DNA from: Myxococcota bacterium
Lineage (GTDB): Bacteria > Myxococcota_A > UBA9160 > UBA4427
Assembly: GCA_029941885.1 (NCBI GenBank)
Contig: JAPYTP010000001.1
Location: forward strand, 83,118-119,272
Direction of reading: 5' to 3'
Length of the DNA: 36,155 nucleotides
This document shows positions 24,594-32,690 of the stretch, in pieces. Position numbers and translations under genes: made by a program. Every line of letters begins with the position of its first letter. Positions within the stretch are counted from its first letter, which is position 1. Under the pieces are notes generated by a model. The model did not search any database, was not told the DNA's origin, and saw only the letters and a list, made by a program, of their open reading frames with translations.

Positions 24594-26546
24594 ATGAGAC
24601 CCGCCCGCCCCGCGATGCTCCCATTCTCTCGAGATGTCGTTTTTGCGATTCTTCTCACCGGATGTGTCCTGTCTGCCCTAAACGCCGCCGCCACGGACCG
24701 ACCCTATGCGATCACCGAAGAACGCGAGCCCTGTCGCGGCTACGATCCGCTGAGACGTCCCTTTTTCGGCGACACCCATGTGCACACCTCGTATTCGCAT
24801 GACGCAAGTACCCAGGACACTCGCAATACGCCGAGAGACGCCTACCGCTTTGCTCGAGGCGAGGAGATCGGAATCCAGCCCTACGACGAAGACGGGAACT
24901 CGAAGCGTCGGGTGAAACTCGATCGGCCGCTCGACTGGACTGCGATCTCGGATCACTCTGAGATGCTCGGCGAAGTTCGGATTTGCGAAGATACTGCTCA
25001 TCCGGAATACGACAGCGACGTGTGTTGGAACAAGCGGAATGCCCAATTCGCCCTGCTCGGATTCCTTGCGAGATCACAGATCGGGGAGCGCCACAAGATG
25101 TGTGGGCCCGGAGGCGAGATCTGTCGTGCTGCGGCACGCAGTGCCTGGGCCGATATCCAGGCGGCAGCGGAAGCCGCTTACGATCGAAGCGCGGGCTGTC
25201 AGTTCACGAGCGTGATCGGCTACGAGTGGACGTCGGGAATCGCGAGCAATCTGCATCGAAACGTCCTGTTCCGCAACCACGTCGTTCCGGATTATGCCCT
25301 CTCTTCGATGGATACCGTGAGCGCCTTCCGCCTCTTCGAAGGACTCCAGAGGGATTGCGTCGAGGGACTCGAGAGCTGCGATGCTGTCGTGATTCCGCAT
25401 AACTCGAATATCAGCATGGACGGCTACATGTTCAAGACGACCCGTCTGACCTCGCTCGAAACCGGCGACGGAAAGGTCGATCAGGAAGAAGCGCGTCTGC
25501 GCAATCGTTTCGAACGCGTCGTCGAGATCATGCAACACAAGGGAGACTCGGAATGTCTTCTGGGAGCCGAGACGACCGACGAAGCGTGCGGTTTTGAAAA
25601 GCTGCCCTACGACGCGATGTCCGGCGCGATCGGCGCGCCACGGACACCGCCGAAGCGATCGGCGATGGTCCGCGAAGGCCTCAAGAAAGGGCTCCTGCTC
25701 GAACAGGAACTCGGCACCAACCCCCTGAAATTCGGCATCATTGCGAGTACCGACACCCACTTGGGCACTCCCGGTCTCGTCTCGGAAGAAGGTCACGTGG
25801 GACACGGGGGTGCTTCTCGCGTCATGCAACCGGCGGTTCCCGAGGGTCTGCCGGATGCGATCGAATTCAATCCGGGCGGACTGGCCGTCGTTTGGGCCGA
25901 GGAGAACGCCCGGGACTCGATCTTCGAAGCGCTCCGCCGGCGTGAAGTCTACGGGACGAGCGGAACGCGACCCGAGGTTCGCTTCTTCGGCGGTTGGCGC
26001 TACCCAGCGGATCTGTGCGAGGCGGAGAATATCGCAGAGCGAGGCTACGCGATGGGCGTGCCGATGGGAGCGGACCTTCCACACCGGCCGGAGAGCGAAG
26101 GCGCTTTCCTGGCACCCGTATTCGTCGTCTCTGCGCTTCAGGATCCGGGGACGGAGCGGCGGCCGGGAACCGCGTTGCAGAGAATCCAGATTGTGAAGGG
26201 CTGGACGCAGGACGGTACGACTCACGAGAAGGTCTATGAGGTAGCGGGCGGACCGAATGAGGCCTCCGTTGATCTGGATTCGTGCACGCCGACCGGCGCA
26301 GGTGCGCGCGGGTTATGCGAAGTCTGGCGTGATCCCGATTTCGACGCCGGAGAACGCGCGTTCTACTACGCGCGGATTCTGGAAAACCCGACCTGCCGAT
26401 GGCAGCAACATCTGTGCGTCGAGGCGGGGGTCGATTGTTCGGATCCCGAGACCGTCGGTCGGGGCTATCAGCTGTGTTGTGATTCGAGCGTGCCGCGGAC
26501 GGTACAGGAGAGGGCTTGGACGAGTCCGATCTGGTATCGCCCGTGA
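24594..26546 (+). CDS. Exported DUF3604 protein (PHP-like metal-binding)
   Basis: A 650-aa protein of the DUF3604 family, related to the PHP phosphoesterase fold. FFGDTHVHTSYSHDA (57-71) gives the HxH metal site, ISDHSE (118-123) a second ligand pair and STDTHLGTPG a third. The N-terminus carries a signal sequence: hydrophobic 15-29, with a lipobox-like LTGC (21-24) but also a plausible signal-peptidase I site after NAAA (30-33). The many cysteines, some in pairs near the C-terminus, fit an oxidising, extracytoplasmic setting. ATG 24594 has AAGGAG at 7-nt spacing. It starts 19 bp after the esterase and ends the plus-strand run. The reaction is not established for the family as far as I know. 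Confidence 0.85.
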   Translation: MRPARPAMLPFSRDVVFAILLTGCVLSALNAAATDRPYAITEEREPCRGYDPLRRPFFGDTHVHTSYSHDASTQDTRNTPRDAYRFARGEEIGIQPYDEDGNSKRRVKLDRPLDWTAISDHSEMLGEVRICEDTAHPEYDSDVCWNKRNAQFALLGFLARSQIGERHKMCGPGGEICRAAARSAWADIQAAAEAAYDRSAGCQFTSVIGYEWTSGIASNLHRNVLFRNHVVPDYALSSMDTVSAFRLFEGLQRDCVEGLESCDAVVIPHNSNISMDGYMFKTTRLTSLETGDGKVDQEEARLRNRFERVVEIMQHKGDSECLLGAETTDEACGFEKLPYDAMSGAIGAPRTPPKRSAMVREGLKKGLLLEQELGTNPLKFGIIASTDTHLGTPGLVSEEGHVGHGGASRVMQPAVPEGLPDAIEFNPGGLAVVWAEENARDSIFEALRRREVYGTSGTRPEVRFFGGWRYPADLCEAENIAERGYAMGVPMGADLPHRPESEGAFLAPVFVVSALQDPGTERRPGTALQRIQIVKGWTQDGTTHEKVYEVAGGPNEASVDLDSCTPTGAGARGLCEVWRDPDFDAGERAFYYARILENPTCRWQQHLCVEAGVDCSDPETVGRGYQLCCDSSVPRTVQERAWTSPIWYRP

Positions 26547-26613
26547 GGAGGATCGATCGGGGTGCGACCTAGCCCCGAGCCGTCAACCGGCGAGACCGTC
26601 TGGCTCGACGACT

Positions 26614-26627
26614 CCCCGCTGCCGGGG
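26614..26627. terminator. Possible weak hairpin between convergent genes
   Basis: CCCCG-CTGC-CGGGG forms a 5-bp stem and 4-nt loop between the DUF3604 stop and the methyltransferase stop. There is no following T-tract on either strand, so an intrinsic terminator is doubtful. Confidence 0.25.
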
Positions 26628-26705
26628 GCTCGGGATTCCTTCGTTTCAACGACTGGGCGTTTGGGGCGAGCCAGGACTTCGACGGGTCGCCCGATCGGTC
26701 GAGTT

Positions 26706-27647
26706 TCAGCGGAGGTCGCCGGCAGGACGCTGTCCCCATTGAGTGCCTCTAGATGGGACGTTGGGCGAGGCTCGAGCGGTCCCGGCGGACCTGCTGTGGA
26801 CGAATCGAGAGCGGACGGGAACCCAGGTGCAGTCATCTGTCGGAACGTCGATGTCGAGCAGGATGGAATCGTCGCGGTCGCACTCGACGGCGCTCGGGAA
26901 CGGGCTGAATCCCTGCTTCCAGGAGGTTTCAGGTTCCGAGGGCGAAGTCCGCAGATGGATTCCCTCCGCCAGTAGCACGTCGAAGGAAACACAGAAGCCT
27001 CGGAGGCTTCCCCGGCGCAGTACTCGAAGGGCGACCGGCGGAACGTCGGCGTAGGTCAACGAATCGGAGAACTCGACCGATCGCCAGTGCGTCCAGTCGC
27101 TGAAGAGTTCGTCTTCCGACACGGAGAGCGTCTGATTGTATCGGACCAATTCGCGATAGACCTCGGTATAGTCGAAGCCGTAGCGATCCAGAAGGGCATC
27201 GGTCCAGAAGCTGTGCTGTCGCTCGAATTCGATGGGCGTAGCGAGCGCGACCTCACTCTCGATACTTCGAGGGATGAAGACTCCGTCGGGTTTCAGGGAT
27301 CGATTCAACGCATCGATCATGAAGATCAGGGTATTCTCGCCGAAGGCGACGCTGTCGAGAGTCTCCGAGAGGATGACGTCCAAACGCTCAGGCAGACTGA
27401 CGTTCAGCGAAATTCCGGGCATCGCAATGAACCGATCGCTGTCGTAGTCGTTGTTTGCGATCGTCCGCTGGGCCAAGGCGAGAATGTCGGGATTCACCTC
27501 GATGCCGTAGACGCGCTCCGCACCGGCCTCCAGAGCCATCAGACTGAGAGGCCCCAGGCCGACTCCGATCTCGCAGACGGTCTTTCCCGGGCAGACCTTC
27601 CCAATCGCCCGACGATACGCTCCCATGCGAATGTCGTCGCGCATCAT
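26706..27647 (-). CDS. PRMT-like SAM-dependent methyltransferase
   Basis: A 313-aa class I methyltransferase with the arrangement of protein arginine methyltransferases. Motif I is VCEIGVGLGPLSLMA (about 24-38), the acidic end of strand 2 is YGIEVNP (47-53), and ILSETLDSVAFGEN (about 91-104) matches the PRMT double-E loop position but with only one glutamate. DDIRMGAYRRAI (4-15) matches the family's DxVRxxAYxxAI helix. A beta-barrel-like domain follows. The ATG at 27647 has no clear ribosome-binding site, and family-like sequence continues about ten codons upstream to an in-frame TGA at 27684-27686. It is transcribed convergently with the DUF3604 gene. The target could be a protein or a small molecule. 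Confidence 0.78.
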   Translation of the reverse strand: MMRDDIRMGAYRRAIGKVCPGKTVCEIGVGLGPLSLMALEAGAERVYGIEVNPDILALAQRTIANNDYDSDRFIAMPGISLNVSLPERLDVILSETLDSVAFGENTLIFMIDALNRSLKPDGVFIPRSIESEVALATPIEFERQHSFWTDALLDRYGFDYTEVYRELVRYNQTLSVSEDELFSDWTHWRSVEFSDSLTYADVPPVALRVLRRGSLRGFCVSFDVLLAEGIHLRTSPSEPETSWKQGFSPFPSAVECDRDDSILLDIDVPTDDCTWVPVRSRFVHSRSAGTARASPNVPSRGTQWGQRPAGDLR

Positions 27648-27847
27648 GGTCTGATCATCACGCAGCAGCCTGTCGTTCGATTCTCATCCCCGTCTCGAGC
27701 CCATGCATGGACTCTCCAGGCGCTGGCTCGTCGTCCGCACTCCTGCGGAGAGTCGCGCCAAATAACCCGATGATGTGTTTTTCGGCAGCGCTCCGTGGGG
27801 ATCAAGAGATTCGTGCGCGGTGGGGCCCGGCATTTTAAAACCCGACC

Positions 27848-27862
27848 GGGAAAGAATTTCCC
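27848..27862. promoter_or_regulatory. Palindrome GGGAAA-N3-TTTCCC, possible operator
   Basis: GGGAAA-GAA-TTTCCC is a perfect 6-bp inverted repeat with a 3-bp centre, in the intergenic region next to an AT-rich patch. The size fits a homodimeric repressor site or a short hairpin. No regulator gene is adjacent. Confidence 0.4.
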
Positions 27863-27932
27863 AGCGCGGCGCGGCGCGATTTGGCGCAGCCTCTGCCCGT
27901 CTGTTGGGAACGCGTCGGTGGGAAGGGCAATA

Positions 27933-27947
27933 ATTTCCGGGGGAAAT
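27933..27947. promoter_or_regulatory. Palindrome ATTTCC-N3-GGAAAT, possible operator
   Basis: ATTTCC-GGG-GGAAAT is a second perfect 6-bp inverted repeat with a 3-bp centre, 85 bp from the first. It shares the GGAAA/TTTCC core but with the half-sites in inverted order. It lies about 175 bp upstream of the quinone-oxidoreductase-like start. Confidence 0.4.
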
Positions 27948-28122
27948 CGGCCATAGGCGCGAGATGAAAGCGTCTGTGGGGCGGCGTTCCTTCCGCGCTA
28001 GGCTCGCTGTGAGCATTTTCGCGAAGGGAACTCGTCGTGTCGTATCTGCAGGAAATCTGCGAAGGATGGAAGTACGCCCGCGCCGATCTGACGGGCGGCG
28101 GGTCTCGGGTCGACTGACGTCG

Positions 28123-29106
28123 ATGCGCGCCCTTCGTTGCAACGCATACGGAGGCCCCGCGAGCGCCGTCCTCGAAGATCGTCCCACCCCCGAGCCCGGC
28201 GAAGGACAGGTACGCGTCGACGTGCGTGCCGCATCGGTCAATTTTCCCGACGTCCTGATCATGCAGAACCTCTATCAGGTGTCGGCTGAACTCCCCTTTA
28301 CACCTGGCAGCGAGCTGGCCGGCTTCGTGAGTGCCGTCGGGTCAGGCGTTGCAGATTTTCGTGTCGGCGATGCCGTCTACGGAGCGACATTCGTCGGTGC
28401 TTTTGCGGAGCAAGTCGTCGTTCCGGCCGTTTCGATGTCACGCGTACCGGCCGGTGTCGAGATGAAGGACGCCGCCTCATTCAGCGTCGTGTACACCACC
28501 GCCTATCTGTCGCTCACAGGAACGGCTGAACTCCAAAAGGGCGAGACGCTCGTCGTACTGGGAGCGGCGGGCGGTGTAGGTCTCGCTGCCGTCGCCCTCG
28601 GCAAGCATCTCGGTGCACGCGTGATCGCGGTTGCGTCATCCCGCGAGAAGCTCGCGGTTTGCGTCGCTTGCGGGGCTGACGAGACGATCGACTCCAGCGT
28701 GGAGAATCTGAAAGAGCGGATCAGGGCCCTCACCGGGGGAGGCGCCGACGTTGTTCTCGATCCAGTGGGCGGCCCGAACGCGATTTCCGTCTACCGAGCG
28801 ATGCGCTGGCGCGGGCGCTATGTGGTGGTCGGGTTTGCATCCGGCGAAATTCCACAGGTTCCCCTCAATCTCGTTTTGCTGAAGGGTGCCGATCTGCGCG
28901 GTTTCGACTTGCGGAGCTTCGCGATGAACGCACCGGAGCAGATGCGGCAGGCGCGGGAGGAACTCGTCGGGCTGCTTGCGACCGGTCGGATCCGTCCGCA
29001 GATCTGCGCCGTCTATCCCCTGGCCGAGGCCGCCCTGGCCCTCGCTCACGTTGCCGAGCGACGCGCCACTGGAAAGGTCGTGATCGAGATCGCGACCGAT
29101 GGATAA
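28123..29106 (+). CDS. Zinc-independent MDR enzyme, NADPH:quinone oxidoreductase-like
   Basis: A 327-aa medium-chain dehydrogenase/reductase of the quinone oxidoreductase type. The N-terminal part has the catalytic-domain motif VNFPDVLIMQN, and VVLGAAGGVGLAAVALGKHLGARVIAVASS contains the NADPH-binding Rossmann loop at about 145-150. The structural zinc cysteines of alcohol dehydrogenases are absent, as in QOR. The start ATG 28123 fits the family N-terminus (MRALRCNAYG), although the ribosome-binding site is weak and in-frame ATGs lie upstream at 28066 and 27964. It likely reduces a quinone or an enone/enoyl thioester with NADPH. It is a single-gene unit converging on the amidohydrolase. Confidence 0.88.
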   Translation: MRALRCNAYGGPASAVLEDRPTPEPGEGQVRVDVRAASVNFPDVLIMQNLYQVSAELPFTPGSELAGFVSAVGSGVADFRVGDAVYGATFVGAFAEQVVVPAVSMSRVPAGVEMKDAASFSVVYTTAYLSLTGTAELQKGETLVVLGAAGGVGLAAVALGKHLGARVIAVASSREKLAVCVACGADETIDSSVENLKERIRALTGGGADVVLDPVGGPNAISVYRAMRWRGRYVVVGFASGEIPQVPLNLVLLKGADLRGFDLRSFAMNAPEQMRQAREELVGLLATGRIRPQICAVYPLAEAALALAHVAERRATGKVVIEIATDG

Positions 29107-29266
29107 ACGTGGAGGGATCGCCTAGCAGAAGGTCTCGCTTGTGTCGATCGGGTGAGGTCGATCGGGCGCGCTCTGGCCGGAACGAGGGGCATCTCGTTTT
29201 GGAAGCGGGCCTCGAGGGTCCTGGGGCCGATCTCCCGACGTGACCGCGCCGTTTCTCGAACGAGGC

Positions 29267-30439
29267 TCAATCGAGGTGGTAGACCCGAGCAGCATTGTCG
29301 TGCATCACCTTGCGGATCGTGTCCTCCGGCAGGTCGCCCATCACTCGCTCGACATAGTCGCGCGGGTGCTCGGCGATCGACTGGGGTCCCGGCGCCATGC
29401 TGGTGGGGTGCGGGAAGTCGGTCTCGTAGAAGATGTTGTCGGGGAATTTCTCGAGGGCTGCGCGGACGCCGTCGCTTTCGAACCAGAAGCAGCCGTAGAT
29501 CTGGCGTTTGAAATACTCGCTGGGAAGCAGATCGTACTCGGGGTGTTCGGTCGCAACGCCATTGTTGTGCCATTGCCAGTCGAAGGACTCGAGCGCGAAC
29601 ATGAGCCAGCTGACTCCGCTTTCCACCGACACGAAGTCGAGCTTCGGGAAGCGGTGACAGATGCCGGAATAGATGATGTCGGCAATGCAATTGGAGTTGT
29701 CCATGAAGAGCTGCGTACAGATTCGGGCCATGCCGGTGCGGATCCCCATTCCGGCGTTGCCGAGCATGAGTCCAGCGATATCGCCGCTACCGATGTGGAA
29801 GCTGATAGGCAGCTCCGCATCCTGCGCAGCGGCCCAGACGGGATCCCAATGGGGATCGGTCAGCGCGGGCTCGCCAAAGGCCTCGGGTTTGGCGCCGAAG
29901 AGCACGCCCTTGTGCCCGGTTGCCTTGCATCGCTCGATCTCCTTGACGGCCGCTTCGACATCCCAGAATGGGGTCGCCATGATGGGCAGCAGGCGCTTCG
30001 CGTCCGCGCTCGACCAATCCGTCAGGAAGTCGTTGTAGGCCTGCACACACTCGAGCATGAGCTCGGGCTCTTTCAATCTGAGGAAGCCGGCGGAACCGAA
30101 GCCGCCGACGTTCGGATAGAGGACCTGCGCGTAGATCCCCTCCCGATCCATGTGAGCGAGCCGCGCGTTGGCATCGTGAGCGGCCGGAATCGCATCATCG
30201 AGCGTGTCGGGGTGGTCGGGCAGCATGCCATCGAATTCCGCCATTGCAGCGACGCCGGTGGGTTGGATCAACTGGTCCCCGATGGCCCACCAGTCCTTGG
30301 GGCCGCCGCTGGGATCCTTTACCACATGGGGAACGCGGTCGCCCCACTTCGACGCCACGCGAGCGGTCCAGACGTCGGGGGGCTCGGAGATATGAGTGTC
30401 GGTGTCGATGACCTTGTATCGATCGAAGATTCCTTCCAT
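29267..30439 (-). CDS. Amidohydrolase_2 family metal-dependent hydrolase/decarboxylase
   Basis: A 390-aa TIM-barrel protein of the ACMS-decarboxylase-like amidohydrolase group. The N-terminal metal motif is DTDTH (12-16), FHIGSG supplies a mid-barrel histidine, SVESGVSWLMFALESFDW is a family signature and ETDFPHPTS carries the late catalytic aspartate. Members act as decarboxylases or hydrolases of aromatic or ring-opened acids. ATG 30439 is chosen because GAGGAG lies 4 bases upstream and the family begins with the YKVIDTDTH strand. Longer in-frame starts lack this. It is the last gene of the minus-strand run that starts beyond the right edge. Confidence 0.87.
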   Translation of the reverse strand: MEGIFDRYKVIDTDTHISEPPDVWTARVASKWGDRVPHVVKDPSGGPKDWWAIGDQLIQPTGVAAMAEFDGMLPDHPDTLDDAIPAAHDANARLAHMDREGIYAQVLYPNVGGFGSAGFLRLKEPELMLECVQAYNDFLTDWSSADAKRLLPIMATPFWDVEAAVKEIERCKATGHKGVLFGAKPEAFGEPALTDPHWDPVWAAAQDAELPISFHIGSGDIAGLMLGNAGMGIRTGMARICTQLFMDNSNCIADIIYSGICHRFPKLDFVSVESGVSWLMFALESFDWQWHNNGVATEHPEYDLLPSEYFKRQIYGCFWFESDGVRAALEKFPDNIFYETDFPHPTSMAPGPQSIAEHPRDYVERVMGDLPEDTIRKVMHDNAARVYHLD

Positions 30440-30587
30440 GGGGGCTCCTCTCTCCAAATCGTTCGTCGAAGCGTAGGCTGAGTCGTGCGGGAATGTCATC
30501 CGAAGGGTGTGTGCCCTTGCAGGATACTGGCACGGAACGGGGGCCGCACAAAGCGCTCGACCCCTCTCTTCGCGATCTTCGCCGCCC

Positions 30588-32048
30588 TCAGTCCGCGGCG
30601 AGAATCGCCCGCGCGGCATCGAGTCCCGCGCGGGCCGAGATATCGACGGGTCCCGCGTCGCTCTCGATCGTGGTGTTCGCAAGGTAGAGACCGGGACAAC
30701 CCGGCACCTCGACGCCGTGTCGCCGGACCGGTGCCCAGAACCAGCCCATGATCGCGGGTCGCTGCACCCATTGGCGCGCTTCCCATTCGACGCAGTCGTC
30801 GAAGTCGGAGTAGAAGCTTCTCAGATAGGCGCGGGCGGCAGCCGCCGTCGCCTTCGTCTCCGCCCATCCGATGCGTTCGTCACGTCGCAGCCAACGTGTG
30901 ATCAGGCAATGCAGCAGGTGACGGCCCTCCGGTGCCATGGCGCGTGAGCTCATGGACGGAAAATGGAAGCCGCCGCGAAATTGCTTCTCGGGGCCGATGA
31001 GCATCCGATTCCATCCACGATGGGTCTCTATCTCTCCCGTGTCGCGGATTCGGGGCAGTCGCTTCAGTGCGATCTGGAGACCGATGGCGTCGGTGCACTG
31101 ATCCTCGAGTCGCTCGGAAACGTCGACCAGATGTGGGTCGCGACGCTCGGGCGGCAGCAACGGCAGTGCACTCCAGATCGGGTAGCTGATGATCGTCGCC
31201 GGCGCGCATATCTCGAGGGCGAGATGGTTATCGCTCACGGCCACGAAACCACTCGCTCGCTCGCCGTCGAAGCTGATCTCTACCGGTTGGTGGGAAAGGA
31301 TGATCTCGCCGCCGCGTTCGCGCAGTGCGCGTTCGAAGGGGAGGACGGCTCCCTGCATCCCTCCGGCCTCGGGATCGTCAGCGAAACCATGGATGGCACG
31401 TTCGCCGGTATGACGGGTGGAGAAGAAGCCCATGATGCGCCCCGCCGAGGCTCGCTCCGGATATTGGCAGTAGACGGTCTTCGCCATGTTGAGAACCGCC
31501 TGTTGGACTTCGGGTGCTGCGATATTTTCCTTCACCCATTGTCCGAGAGTCACCTCCACATGACGGTCGATCTCTTCGGCCGAGGCGGATGAGAGGCGCT
31601 CGAGGGTCTTCGAGAAGTCGGGAAGCAACGCCTCGGGGACCCCGAGGACGTCCCGCGCTAGCGGCACGAAGCCCTCCGGGCTCCACTCGCCATTCACCGT
31701 GCGCCCAGGGCCCGTGGGCGGAAATTCCGGCAGCAGGTGCACACGCAGGTGAGAATCCATCTCGTTGATCGGAATCTCGACCCCCGCTTCACGGCAGGCC
31801 TCAGGTCCGTGAATCCAGCCGATCTCGAGATCGGTGACGTCCGACCCGAGGCGGTGCCCGCAGTCGAGCCAGTAGTCGCCGAAGCGGACTGCGCCACCGC
31901 GTCCCCCGGTGACCGGCGGCGAGTCGACGACGACCACGCGCTTTCCGTGCTTTGCGAGAATGGCGCCCGCCACCATGGCGGACATCTCCGCTCCGACGAT
32001 GGCGACATCACATTCAATGGGTTCTGAGTAGTCGATGACCTGGGACAC
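30588..32048 (-). CDS. Phytoene-desaturase-like FAD-dependent oxidoreductase
   Basis: A 486-aa flavoprotein-type oxidoreductase of the amine oxidase/phytoene desaturase superfamily. TGGRGGAVRFGDYWLDCG (48-65) is the family GGR motif and GLYLANTT with SDAGPVDISARAGLDAARAIL is the C-terminal FAD segment. The first nucleotide-binding loop is unusual: VAIVGAEMSA (15-24) instead of GxGxxG, with Glu and Ala at the second and third glycine positions. Start GTG 32048 has GGGAGG at 6-nt spacing, so the N-terminus is well placed. It lies between VOC and amidohydrolase genes on the same strand. Substrate unknown, and reduced FAD binding is possible. Confidence 0.83.
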   Translation of the reverse strand: MSQVIDYSEPIECDVAIVGAEMSAMVAGAILAKHGKRVVVVDSPPVTGGRGGAVRFGDYWLDCGHRLGSDVTDLEIGWIHGPEACREAGVEIPINEMDSHLRVHLLPEFPPTGPGRTVNGEWSPEGFVPLARDVLGVPEALLPDFSKTLERLSSASAEEIDRHVEVTLGQWVKENIAAPEVQQAVLNMAKTVYCQYPERASAGRIMGFFSTRHTGERAIHGFADDPEAGGMQGAVLPFERALRERGGEIILSHQPVEISFDGERASGFVAVSDNHLALEICAPATIISYPIWSALPLLPPERRDPHLVDVSERLEDQCTDAIGLQIALKRLPRIRDTGEIETHRGWNRMLIGPEKQFRGGFHFPSMSSRAMAPEGRHLLHCLITRWLRRDERIGWAETKATAAAARAYLRSFYSDFDDCVEWEARQWVQRPAIMGWFWAPVRRHGVEVPGCPGLYLANTTIESDAGPVDISARAGLDAARAILAAD

Positions 32049-32093
32049 GAGAGACCTCCCAAAGTTGTGGAACCGGATGTGGCCCGGACGCGA

Positions 32094-32567
32094 TCAGCCG
32101 GCGCCGGTTCCGGGAACAGCCGCCGGATTGCCGGGCGCATCGATGAGCTCGATGCGCATGCCGTCCGGGTCGAGTACGAACAACGCCCGCGTGTCGCCAT
32201 CGGGGAGCTTCAAGCGGCTGTCTTCGCGGATGCTGCCACCCGCGGCTTCGAGGCGCGTCTGGAATGCCGCCATGTCGGTCACCCGAAACGATAGATGCGT
32301 GAGACCCAGCTCGTTGAGTGGCCGAGCCACGCCCGACCCCGTGTGCCCGGGAGATGCGTAGTAGAGCAATTCGATCCGCCAGCCGTCGCGCTCGAGGTAG
32401 ACGGTCTGCAGCTCGGCGTTGGCGATTTCGATGAGGCGGCTGGTCATCTCGGCGTCGGGAACCAGTCGGCCCACTTCCACGAACCCGAACAGATCGCGAT
32501 AGAAGGCCACCGAGCGCTCCAGGTCCGAGACACAGATCCCCAGATGGGTGAGAAGTTGAACGGTCAC
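32094..32567 (-). CDS. VOC-family (glyoxalase I-like) protein
   Basis: A 157-aa vicinal-oxygen-chelate protein with two beta-alpha-beta-beta-beta modules. Likely metal ligands sit at H8, E66, H91 and E140, the same His-Glu-His-Glu order as glyoxalase I. Start GTG 32567 is preceded by AAGGAG at 7-nt spacing, and the upstream in-frame ATG at 32618 adds a basic stretch without homology. Family activities include isomerases of glutathione adducts, epimerases and dioxygenases. The position after a CMD/AhpD-like gene and before an FAD oxidoreductase suggests a shared catabolic or detoxifying route, but no specific reaction can be named. Confidence 0.86.
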   Translation of the reverse strand: MTVQLLTHLGICVSDLERSVAFYRDLFGFVEVGRLVPDAEMTSRLIEIANAELQTVYLERDGWRIELLYYASPGHTGSGVARPLNELGLTHLSFRVTDMAAFQTRLEAAGGSIREDSRLKLPDGDTRALFVLDPDGMRIELIDAPGNPAAVPGTGAG

Positions 32568-32690
32568 GGATTGTCTCCTTCGCTTCGAAGACTGCGAGGC
32601 GCTGTCGGATCCGGTCATCGAATGCCGTCATTGGCCCGAGCCTCGGGTCCGAGTGGGTTCGGCTCGCTCCCAGACACCGCACCGGTGCCG

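Larger units (their letters stand above)
27648..28122. other. 475-bp divergent intergenic region
   Basis: This is the longest non-coding stretch of the window, between the divergently transcribed methyltransferase and quinone-oxidoreductase-like genes. It contains a locally AT-richer patch around 27831-27840 (CATTTTAAAA) and two 15-bp palindromes. I see no convincing sigma-70 promoter pair, RNA gene or complete small gene. Part of it near the methyltransferase may be coding if that gene starts further upstream. Confidence 0.6.

Noticed and set aside
18357-26546. Secondary-metabolite biosynthetic cluster
   Set aside because: There is no PKS, NRPS, terpene cyclase or RiPP core gene, and the enzymes fit degradation better.
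27684-27686. Second selenocysteine UGA, in the methyltransferase leader
   Set aside because: No cysteine or redox motif is expected there and I saw no hairpin of the right placement. A downstream start or point mutation is simpler.
29240-30481. Long open frame on the plus strand opposite the amidohydrolase
   Set aside because: It is an antisense shadow of a well-supported metal-dependent hydrolase gene.
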